A stretch of DNA of 64,000 bases from Oribacterium sp. WCC10. Lineage in GTDB: Bacteria; Bacillota; Clostridia; Lachnospirales; Lachnospiraceae. Location of the stretch: assembly GCF_900113415.1 (NCBI RefSeq), contig NZ_FOPH01000014.1, forward strand, positions 1 to 64,000. The letters are read 5' to 3'. The notes under the pieces are model-generated. The model saw nothing but the letters and a program-made list of their open reading frames with translations. It made no database searches and was not told the DNA's origin. The translations under genes and the position numbers were made by a program. Each line of letters opens with the position of its first letter. Within the stretch, counting starts at the first letter, position 1. Of the stretch, positions 43,546-50,975 are shown one piece after another.

Positions 43546-43593
43546 ATAGGTGACTGTCACTGTGAACAAAAGTTCACAGTGACAGTCACCTAT
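43546..43593. repeat. Perfect 22-bp palindromic repeat with AAAA loop
   Basis: Arm 43546-43567 (ATAGGTGACTGTCAC...GAAC) is the exact inverse of 43572-43593, separated by AAAA and followed by TTTT. Single arms occur at 27792 and 38658. It looks like a REP-type dispersed element and could also act as a terminator. Confidence 0.85.
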
Positions 43594-43597
43594 TTTA

Positions 43598-43688
43598 ACA
43601 ATTGCCACTTAGATAGCTGAGCTATCCGGCAGGCCGCTCCGACTCTTACAACTGCCACTTCGATGAATGAACATCTAGCAGGCCGCTC
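43598..43688 (+). repeat. Two tandem hairpin units of 50-base period
   Basis: Unit 1 (43598-43639) and unit 2 (43648-43688) share ACAA(T/C)TGCCACTT and GCAGGCCGCTC. Each can fold with an outer TGCC/GGCA (unit 1) or CTGC/GCAG (unit 2) stem, a covarying pair, and an inner GATAGC/GCTATC or GATG/CATC stem. The conserved structure with changed sequence suggests selection on the fold. Confidence 0.65.
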
Positions 43689-43885
43689 TACGTACCAAGA
43701 AGTTCAAGCGAAAACAATGCAAAATTCAATATTTTAATTATAAGAAACAGTGAACTTTTTGTAAAAATAGTAGCATTTATGTCAGCACATACCTTTAATG
43801 AATAGACACTTTGATAAGTTTCGGTATAACTTTTTATCATATGCTAGAATAGATTTGAAGATAATGACGTTGATTGGAGGAATTA

Positions 43886-44422
43886 ATGCCTACAGGTTAC
43901 AATTTGAATCCGAATATTCAAATGAAAATAGAGGATGAAAGAGCCGGGAGGCTCGACTACGTTTATGAAACGCTTCTATCTATAAATGAGTGTCAGGCAA
44001 GGATAGGAAGGAAAGTGACGGGAAAGCTTTCAGAGTACGAAGTGGAGACTAACGATGGGGTCTTATACATACTATTTGCCGATAATACAGAAAATACAGG
44101 CGGACTATATGTTGCACATCCACAGAAATACGCTGTCAGATTTGAAAGCATAAGCGATAAAACCTTGATAAGGGTCAGATACATCTGGGAAAACGATACG
44201 ATAAGTGTACAATACCTTTTAAGAGAGGATATTGACGCATTTTTCGAGACTTTGTTTGATGCATCTGTATCTGAGGCTAAAAAAATGATTTGGGTGGATT
44301 CTGCAGAAGAGTTTGTTCAAAAAGATCCATTGGGAATACATGGCACAAAAAAATTTTGGATAATAAGCACAGCTTTTGTTGTGATATGGATTATGTGTAT
44401 TCTATTTTCGAGTGTGCATTAA
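43886..44422 (+). CDS. Tail-anchored hypothetical protein (178 aa)
   Basis: ATG 43886 follows GGAGGAATTA and is chosen over TTG 43874. The soluble part is strand-rich (RIGRKVTGKLSEYEVETNDGVLYILFADN), and residues about 157-176 (FWIISTAFVVIWIMCILF) form one C-terminal membrane helix, so the protein is probably anchored with its bulk in the cytoplasm. It is 17 bases upstream of the WYL regulator start. No family is recognised. Confidence 0.6.
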   Translation: MPTGYNLNPNIQMKIEDERAGRLDYVYETLLSINECQARIGRKVTGKLSEYEVETNDGVLYILFADNTENTGGLYVAHPQKYAVRFESISDKTLIRVRYIWENDTISVQYLLREDIDAFFETLFDASVSEAKKMIWVDSAEEFVQKDPLGIHGTKKFWIISTAFVVIWIMCILFSSVH

Positions 44423-44439
44423 CAGGGGGGAATAAAAAG

Positions 44440-45441
44440 ATGTCCAGAGGCACCAACCAGAAGTTTAAGTTCACCTATCTCATGAAGGTAATGCTGGAAA
44501 AGACTGATGATGATCATGCACTTACCATGTCTCAGATCATGGAAGAACTTGAAAAGTACGATGTGACAGCGGAACGTAAAAGCATATATCAGGACTTTGC
44601 GGATATGGAGAAGTTCGGGATAGACATCATCAAGGAGCAGGCAGGACGGGACACATTGTATCATGTAGCTTCCAGAGAGTTTGAACTTGCAGAGGTAAAG
44701 CTTCTCGTTGATGCCATACAGTCTTCAAAGTTCATCACTCAGAGTAAATCCAGGGATCTGATCAGCAAGCTAAAGACATTTGTCAGTGAATATCAGGGAA
44801 GCACACTCCAGCGTCAGGTTTTTATCGATAATCGTGTGAAGTCCATGAACGAAAGTGTTTTCTACAATGTTGATGAAGTCTATAATGCCATCAATGAGAA
44901 TAAGAAGATCCGCTTCAAGTATTATAAATGGGATATCAATAAAAAACTTGTTCCCCGCCGAAACGGAGACTGGTTTATATTAAGCCCATGGGCGCTTACC
45001 TGGATGGATGAGAACTACTATATGGTTGCATTCGACGAGTGGGATGGCAAGATAAAGAGCTACCGTATAGATAAGATGATGCGAATATCAATCACAGATG
45101 AAGCCCGCGTCGGTAAGAAAGAATTCAAAGAATACGATATGGCGAAACTATCGAAATCAACATTCAGCATGTATGGCGGACCTAAGAAAAGAGTGACCAT
45201 ACAGCTTGATAACAGTATGTGTGGGGTCTTTCTGGATCGATTCGGAAAAGATGATATATCATTCCGCCCTGTTGATGATACCCACAGCGAGTTCTCGGTA
45301 GAAGTGAATGTGAGCCCACAGTTCTTTGCCTGGATCTTTGGCCTTGGAACTAAAGTTAAGGTTGTGGGACCGGAGGATGTTGTTAAAGAGCTGAAGGACT
45401 ACGGGAAGGCATTTCTTGAAAATTATAAGGAGATAAATTGA
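44440..45441 (+). CDS. WYL-domain transcriptional regulator (paralogue of 18703)
   Basis: A 333-aa protein starting at ATG 44440 after AGGGGGG; the frame extends upstream into the previous gene but that part is not used. It has a winged-helix N-terminus (LTMSQIMEELEKYDVTAERKSIYQDFADMEKFGIDI), a WYL domain (IRFKYYKWDINKKLVPRRNGDWFILSPWALTWMDENYYMVAFD) and a C-terminal WCX region, and aligns along its whole length with the protein at 18703. Likely regulates nearby accessory genes. Confidence 0.85.
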   Translation: MSRGTNQKFKFTYLMKVMLEKTDDDHALTMSQIMEELEKYDVTAERKSIYQDFADMEKFGIDIIKEQAGRDTLYHVASREFELAEVKLLVDAIQSSKFITQSKSRDLISKLKTFVSEYQGSTLQRQVFIDNRVKSMNESVFYNVDEVYNAINENKKIRFKYYKWDINKKLVPRRNGDWFILSPWALTWMDENYYMVAFDEWDGKIKSYRIDKMMRISITDEARVGKKEFKEYDMAKLSKSTFSMYGGPKKRVTIQLDNSMCGVFLDRFGKDDISFRPVDDTHSEFSVEVNVSPQFFAWIFGLGTKVKVVGPEDVVKELKDYGKAFLENYKEIN

Positions 45442-45444
45442 AGA

Positions 45445-45642
45445 ATGAAAAAAATGGTATTGAAAATTGTTTTTGTCATAGTGACAATAGTTGCTTTATG
45501 TGGTCTGTACTTAATTATTAATGGCTCATTGGAGATGTTTCCCACGGAAGAACAGATTGAAAAAACACGTATTACAGGTTGGATAATGTTGTCAGCCGGA
45601 GTGTTTATTGACGGTATTATATGTAAAGGAGACCAACTATGA
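45445..45642 (+). CDS. 65-aa membrane protein
   Basis: Starts 3 bases after the WYL stop. Two hydrophobic segments (about residues 5-26 and 44-58) with a short acidic loop indicate a two-helix membrane protein. Its stop overlaps the start of the next gene by 4 bases (ATGA). No family is recognised. Confidence 0.55.
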   Translation: MKKMVLKIVFVIVTIVALCGLYLIINGSLEMFPTEEQIEKTRITGWIMLSAGVFIDGIICKGDQL

Positions 45643-46649
45643 TAAACGAAAAACGACATGGTATAAGATATCTATATTTGATAACACTTTTTACCCTTTT
45701 GATTTCTATGACATCTTTTGCTGATCAGACTTACTATTATGCATACACAATAATGCCTGAGGAATCTCCCTATAGAGATTTAAGTAATTCCAGAAAGTCA
45801 ATATCTGTCACGGAAAATAATGATGGAAGTTATACTGTAGATGATGGTTATTCATCTGTGACATTAACAAAAGCTGATGATGGATCATATTATGGCATGA
45901 CCCAATATATTTCATATTCACTTAATAACGATCAGCTGTCATTAGGATATGATGATCCAAGTGCAGATATATTTTTAGCATCACCATTTACCGGAGGATG
46001 GGTCGATTTCGATAATAAATGGTATTATCTGGGAGACGATGGTAAGGCTCTTACCAATACGACAACTCCGGATGGATATCAGGTCAATGCTTACGGACAG
46101 TGGGTTGTGAATGGAGTTGTCCAGACAAAAGGAACTGAACAGAATGTGTCAGGTGGAATCACACCAACTATATGCGAGAAGTATAAGGACATCGTGATGC
46201 AGGAGCATTCTAAATCCAATGGTACCGGCTACAAACTTTTCTATCTGGATGATGACAATATTCCAGAAATGACGGTTAATTATCCGGGATATGGCCTGAA
46301 GATATTATCAAGTGATGGGGTTAATGTTTACTTCATAGCAGCTGATTCTTATGGTGATTATTTTCTGCCTTATGGAACTCATGGAAGAGACTATATCTGC
46401 TATGAGCGTTCCGGACGGATTGATACCGGTGCTAATGTAGATGCAACCACGACATTTATACCGGAGTACCTATTCTATGACAAAGTTAACAAAGCCTTTG
46501 TCTATGCAGATACAGCACCGGCAATATCCGGTAATTTCACCGAGCTATGCTACGATGATCTTTCTGCAGCGGAGATGTTAAGGGATCTTGATTATCTGGC
46601 GCAGGGTAAACAGCCTTTAGGCAGTGGTGGAGACTGGGCTGAAGGATGA
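45639..46649 (+). CDS. Secreted protein with a cell-wall-binding-type repeat
   Basis: A 336-aa protein with a signal peptide (residues 1-28, ending TSFADQ). Residues about 118-155 (GGWVDFDNKWYYLGDDGKALTN ... YGQWVVNG) resemble one to two choline/cell-wall-binding repeats. The rest (YKLFYLDDDNIPEMTVNYPGYG) is a beta-propeller-like region common in Lachnospiraceae surface proteins with EF-hand-like DDDN segments. It is translationally coupled to the 65-aa membrane protein. The role is unknown. Confidence 0.75.
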   Translation: MINEKRHGIRYLYLITLFTLLISMTSFADQTYYYAYTIMPEESPYRDLSNSRKSISVTENNDGSYTVDDGYSSVTLTKADDGSYYGMTQYISYSLNNDQLSLGYDDPSADIFLASPFTGGWVDFDNKWYYLGDDGKALTNTTTPDGYQVNAYGQWVVNGVVQTKGTEQNVSGGITPTICEKYKDIVMQEHSKSNGTGYKLFYLDDDNIPEMTVNYPGYGLKILSSDGVNVYFIAADSYGDYFLPYGTHGRDYICYERSGRIDTGANVDATTTFIPEYLFYDKVNKAFVYADTAPAISGNFTELCYDDLSAAEMLRDLDYLAQGKQPLGSGGDWAEG

Positions 46650-46673
46650 TCATATAAAACAAATATCTCAAAT

Positions 46674-46733
46674 ATGAATATGGAACGGACGAGAAATTTG
46701 GACAAACCAAGTTCCTCGACCGTTCCTATTCAT
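46674..46733 (+). terminator. Long terminator-like hairpin
   Basis: The arms ATGAATATGGAACGG (46674-46688) and CCGTTCCTATTCAT (46720-46733) pair with one bulge, continued by CGAGAAATTTGG with CCAAGTTCCTCG (G-U pairs), giving about 25 bp and an ACAAA loop. It follows the secreted-protein gene by 25 bases; no long U-run follows. Confidence 0.6.
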
Positions 46734-46774
46734 AGCAAATTATTATTGTGGTATGGTCAGGTATCTGTTTCATT

Positions 46775-47235
46775 CTATTTATTCTTTTTGTTCCGGGAGA
46801 GTTTGTCCAGGATAAGCTTAACCATATACTGCTGTTTGCCCGTGCTAATATCTTCTACATACGCAGAGAATACGTACCCACTGCCAATAAGCCTTGCGAT
46901 AGCTTCATTATTATACCTGGTCACATAACCGAGATGCATACCCTCATTTGTATTTATGCTATAGCCCATTGGTCATGCTTGTTTTCAGGCTCACGCTTAA
47001 GCTTAAGTTCCGTTCCCGGAACCAAAGACTCAAGAAGTTTCATCCCTTCGTCAGTTTCTTTTGTGAAATGATAATGCATTCCGGCAACTCAACCTATAAG
47101 TACCAGTATCCGGTCAGGATGCTTTTCTTTTAATGTTTCTTCCTTCCGGGCTGATATTTTAATTTCCTTGACCTGAGCTTCATAGCTTTTGATCTGCTTA
47201 ATATAGTACTCTAAATCAGGTTTTTCGAGATTCAT
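46775..47235 (-). pseudogene. Broken HIRAN-domain protein
   Basis: Reading the minus strand from 47235 gives MNLEKPDLEYYIKQIKSYEAQVKEIKISARKEETLKEKHPDRILVLIG, then a stop, then VAGMHYHFTKETDEGMKLLESLVPGTELKLKREPENKHDQWAIA and another stop; in a second frame INTNEGMHLGYVTRYNNEAIARLIGSGYVF follows. The parts together match a HIRAN domain (ELKREP...HD...AIA...GYVxRxxNEAIARL). At least one nonsense change and one frameshift are present. HIRAN domains bind DNA ends in helicases and nucleases. A few further bases upstream (to about 47340) look like more of the same decayed gene. Confidence 0.75.
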
Positions 47236-47560
47236 GAAATGATTAGCTTCCTGTATTCATGTCAAAACCTCATAGTCATCCGTTTCTATGGTTACATAAC
47301 AAGTATCGTAAGGTTTAAAGAGTTTTATTAGTATCCCAATGATGTGATCAGTAAAAATGAGCTTCTATAATCCTGGATTTAATAAAAAACGAAGTAAAAG
47401 AACAAATGTGCTGGCATTTTTAATGTACATATCTGGATGTAGTATATGGGCATACAGATAATCCAAATGAAAAAGTAATTGGTATCTTCTGACTGTTTTT
47501 GGGGAAAATATAAAAATGCTGAACAGCATAGGATAGTAGTAATGATCAAGGAGGTTCTGC

Positions 47561-47863
47561 ATGAAGCATATCGTTGTTGATTTGGAAATGAATACTATAC
47601 GTAGAAAGGATGAAGCCCGCAGAATATGTGGATTCGAAACTATCGAGATCGGTGCAGTTATGTTGGATGATAATCTGCAGGAGATTGCATCTTTTCGTAC
47701 ATATGTAAAGCCGGAACATTGTGATGGCATCGCAAAGAATATAAGTAGGCTCACCGGAATCACTGACGATAACGATGAAGGGAAACTAGACGGAGCTGAA
47801 ATGGCTTTTATGGATGAAGTGTTGTTCTCGGACGAGGACAAAGATGATGATTGCGAAGATTAA
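47561..47863 (+). pseudogene. Truncated DEDD-type 3'-5' exonuclease
   Basis: The first 75 residues (HIVVDLEMNTIRRKDEARRICGFETIEIGAVMLDDNLQEIASFRTYVKPEHCDGIAKNISRLTGIT) match the start of DnaQ-like exonucleases, with DLEMN supplying the first two acidic residues. The frame then ends in an acidic tail (LFSDEDKDDDCED) and lacks the later motifs, so the protein is cut to about half. Probably inactive. Confidence 0.7.
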
Positions 47864-47920
47864 TAAGAGATAAGACTGTATTAAGATAATTGAAAATAAT
47901 TTTATATTAGCTTTATATGA

Positions 47921-48043
47921 TATAAGAATGCTGATGACAGTCATGTCAATAACAAGTCAGCCTATGATAAACAGTATCTGGAAGGAAGATACGGAGCTGA
48001 TCCATATCTTGAGAATATGCTTGATGGAGGTTCTTTTGTATGA
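47921..48043 (+). pseudogene. C-terminal fragment of an unknown protein
   Basis: A start-less frame encodes KNADDSHVNNKSAYDKQYL... and ends in MLDGGSFV before TGA 48041-48043. It looks like the end of a lost gene. The rest of 47864-48164 shows nothing. Confidence 0.3.
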
Positions 48044-48164
48044 GTCTGCACCCATTATAGCGATCAGATATATTGATTGCATGCATCAACCATGGGTACA
48101 GTGACAAACTGAGGTACGGACTGTATAATTTATGTGTTGAACGAGAAGGAAATGGAGTACATCG

Positions 48165-48665
48165 ATGAGTGAGATGATAAAAGCTGATAAGGAATACTTG
48201 GATTGGATAGCAGACATAGCCATGAGATTCAAGCAGAGTCAGATAAAAGCTGCTACCAAGGTTAATGTAGAAATGCTTAGATTTTACTGGAGTCTTGGAA
48301 AAGACATATTTGAAAAAGATGTAAGTAATAAATATGGCACGAGTTTTTATAAAAAAATTAGTAACGATCTTCAATCCGAACTTCCAAATATTAAGTCTTT
48401 TTCTGTTACCAATCTTCACTATATGAGGTGGTTCTACGAGTTATATCCTAATGCCGAGAATTTACCCCAACTTGGGGGAGATTCTGAAAAGGTAGCAAAT
48501 TTACCTCAAGCTGGGGTAAATTCTGAATCGTTGATTTTTAGTATTCCGTGGGGACATAATAAGCTTATTATTGACAAGAAACTTTTTTACTACTTTAGAT
48601 GGTATTCATATGTAAAAGTAGAACTGCCTCTTTTTTCTTCATTCAAAGCACGTCCTTTAAAATAA
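48165..48665 (+). pseudogene. Truncated YhcG/DUF1016-type PDDEXK nuclease
   Basis: Residues 1-138 match the DUF1016 N-terminal domain (VNVEMLRFYWSLGKDIFEKDV ... SFSVTNLHYMRWFYELYP ... IPWGHNKLII). After about codon 138 the sequence diverges into unrelated residues, and the catalytic C-terminal domain is missing. The break coincides with the end of the oppositely oriented gene at 48590-48850, so a later insertion or deletion probably removed the rest. Confidence 0.75.
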
Positions 48666-48850
48666 GTATTGCCGACATGATCCATAGCGCGAGCTACATT
48701 GTCATAGCAGGAATTTGATGCATATTGATCCATACCAGGAAGCTTTCTGGCGTCTAGAGCAGTGAGCTGAGCTATCGGGGTATTTAGAGAAGATAAATAA
48801 TCTTTTATAATTAGCGCCATCGATTCATACTTATACATACCCTTTTCCAT
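48590..48850 (-). CDS. Hypothetical 86-aa protein
   Basis: ATG follows CCGGAGGAGG on the minus strand, 20 bases after the zinc-finger gene stop, so the two form an operon. The product (MYKYESMALIIKDYLSSLNTPIAQLTALDARKLPGMDQYASN...) is mainly helical; no family is recognised. Its 3' end overlaps the truncated YhcG frame, which marks a rearrangement junction. Confidence 0.5.
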   Translation of the reverse strand: MEKGMYKYESMALIIKDYLSSLNTPIAQLTALDARKLPGMDQYASNSCYDNVARAMDHVGNTYFKGRALNEEKRGSSTFTYEYHLK

Positions 48851-48869
48851 TATTCTTTACCTCCTCCGG

Positions 48870-49369
48870 TTAATCGTGATCAGGGATTAAGTTTTCTATA
48901 TACCGACACTTAGGATATCGACTGCATCCCAAGAACTGATTACCTTGATAGTTACCTTTTTTTGCTGTTCTGAGAACCATCTTACTTCCACATCTTGGAC
49001 AGAGCTTTTCCTTAGGTTCTGAAGGGGGGTGGAATCATCCGGTGTATGTGATGGATACCCTGCAGATGATGTAATAATAGTGGTGGGCGCAGATTCATGT
49101 TCTGTAAGCACCTCGGATTCAAGAGATTCTTTCAGGGTGTTGAATTTTTTAATATAGTCTTTTCTGTCAACATGGTTAATTGAAAGGATCTTATTTCCTA
49201 GTTCCAGGAGTTGCTTTCTACTGCTCTTAGAGTCAGATTTATATTTTTTTAAGGTATTATTTTCTATGCTCATACAGTTTTTGTAAATAAGCATATGACG
49301 TTCATTCTGTGTAATGTGGCTGTGAAAACAGCCGATATTGCTAGAATATGGTATTCCTTGAAGATTCAA
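48870..49369 (-). pseudogene. Topoisomerase-type zinc-finger protein with a frameshift in a G6 tract
   Basis: The N-terminal part (MSIENNTLKKYKSDSKSSRKQLLELGNKIL...) is read in one frame up to about 49030. In the next frame the sequence continues SEPKEKLCPRCGSKMVLRTAKKGNYQGNQFLGCSRYPKCRYIENLIPDHD and stops at 48870, a clean topoisomerase C-terminal zinc finger (CPRCG...GCSRYPKC). The two frames join at a run of six G on the plus strand (49024-49029); one base more would restore the gene. Sequencing error, phase variation or a true frameshift are all possible. The start codon is uncertain. Confidence 0.7.
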
Positions 49370-49510
49370 ATTATAATTTGGCTAAGCTTATGGATTATAA
49401 TAGATGTATCGTTGAGATCAAATTAATAAGCTTTCTCAGGATGATTTTGACAGAATAGAAAAGCAGTTAAGAGAGGATCTTGAAAACTACTACGCTGATA
49501 TGGGAGGATT

Positions 49511-50824
49511 ATGAGAAGGACTAACATAAAATGTTTAATCGTAATTGCCGTGTGCGCCATGGTTATACTTTCGGGATGTGAATCAAAGGATCAGATAATG
49601 GACGGTGACGGTATGTTTCAGACATTTTCCTATACGATTATAACACAGGATGATGCAAAACGTATGATGGAGCAGGATGACGGTCATGTGATTGTTGATG
49701 TCAGAAGACAGGATGAGTATGTTGAAGGGCATATTCCCGGAGCCATACTTATACCTAATGAAACTATAGAAAACGATCCGCCTGAAGAATTACCTGATTA
49801 TGAACAAATCATTCTTGTTTACTGTCGCAGCGGACGGATGAGCAAAGAAGCTTCTCAGAAACTCGCTGACATGGGATATAAGAATGTTTATGAGTTTGGG
49901 GGCATTATAGACTGGACAGGTGAAGTTGTGAAAAGTGAAGTAACAGAAGAAACATCTGAGGAAACAACAGAGGAAAAAACTGAGAACAAGGCTGAGAAAA
50001 CAACAGAGGAAAAGGCTGATCCGGTCAATAAAGAGGTAACTCTCCGATTTGATTCATTTGACGGAGGTGGACCGGAATATAATGTGATCATTAAGGACGA
50101 AAGCATTGTATCTTATACCGCTATGAGGGAGTATGCCAAAGAAGATCATGATATGATGACTGGTGCCGGATATGATGAGGTGTTCACGTTCACGGGAATA
50201 AAACCAGGTGAAACAGATATGCTTATAGAGGCGCGTTCACCGATAGCTGATAATCTTGATATGAACTATAAGGTAGTCGTCAGTGAAGACCTGAGTGTAA
50301 AAATAGAAGAGGTTTCAGTAAATGAGGTAGTCGAATCGGTTGATGAAGAAGTCGACCCTTACTGGGGAGTATTGCTTAGTTACAAAGAGGCCCAGGATGC
50401 AGGATATACAGAAGAAGAGTTAAATGAGAGAGGATATAAAACAGAACTCATTCAGCATGGATGGCCGAAAACAACAAATAATAATGAGGTCAGGTATCAC
50501 TATTATGACATAAACAACGATGACTGGATTGATCTTATAATCACATATTATGGGCAGATTGTGGATATATATTCACATGATGGAGATGCCGTATACTCTT
50601 ATGGTACACCATATAGAGGAATTGCCGAGCTTTATCCTGATGGCTCCCTTTCAGAGGTGGTCACCATGGGGGTTAAGGGATCTAGTACAAGGTGGTATAG
50701 ATATGATGAAAAGTCAGGGAAATTCCTTAAGGCAGATGGAGAACTACATCCAAAAGAATCGCCAGTTATCATGCCAGAGGGCAGAAAGATATCCGATGTG
50801 GGAGCGTCCAGGCTGTCAGACTGA
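49511..50824 (+). CDS. Rhodanese-domain lipoprotein
   Basis: A 437-aa protein with a lipoprotein signal (VILSGC, Cys23). A rhodanese domain follows (VIVDVRRQDEYVEGHIPGAILIPNETI ... LVYCRSGRMSKEASQKLADMGYKNVYEFGG, about residues 52-132) with catalytic Cys in YCRSGR. An acidic repeat linker (about 138-170, TEETSEETTEEKTENK) leads to a chagasin/I42-like domain (GAGYDEVFTFTGIKPGETDMLIEARSP) and a final domain of unknown kind. It should sit on the outer face of the membrane and handle sulfur transfer or act as a sensor. Its ATG overlaps the TGA of a gene fragment (about 49440-49514). Confidence 0.85.
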   Translation: MRRTNIKCLIVIAVCAMVILSGCESKDQIMDGDGMFQTFSYTIITQDDAKRMMEQDDGHVIVDVRRQDEYVEGHIPGAILIPNETIENDPPEELPDYEQIILVYCRSGRMSKEASQKLADMGYKNVYEFGGIIDWTGEVVKSEVTEETSEETTEEKTENKAEKTTEEKADPVNKEVTLRFDSFDGGGPEYNVIIKDESIVSYTAMREYAKEDHDMMTGAGYDEVFTFTGIKPGETDMLIEARSPIADNLDMNYKVVVSEDLSVKIEEVSVNEVVESVDEEVDPYWGVLLSYKEAQDAGYTEEELNERGYKTELIQHGWPKTTNNNEVRYHYYDINNDDWIDLIITYYGQIVDIYSHDGDAVYSYGTPYRGIAELYPDGSLSEVVTMGVKGSSTRWYRYDEKSGKFLKADGELHPKESPVIMPEGRKISDVGASRLSD

Positions 50825-50975
50825 TTGAATTGCCCAGAGATGTAGATGCCCTCTTAATCTGAATCATAATATGAGGTTAAATCTGATGGTTCTCCCCGAT
50901 ATTATAGCCGCCTAAGCTATGAAATTGGTGGTAGGAACTCTTACGGCCAAGCAGGGGCGCATGGAGGTATTACCT

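Noticed and set aside
48896-49369. Intact 157-aa minus-strand protein
   Set aside because: Its last 45 residues are out of frame with a perfect zinc finger; it is better described as a frameshifted gene.
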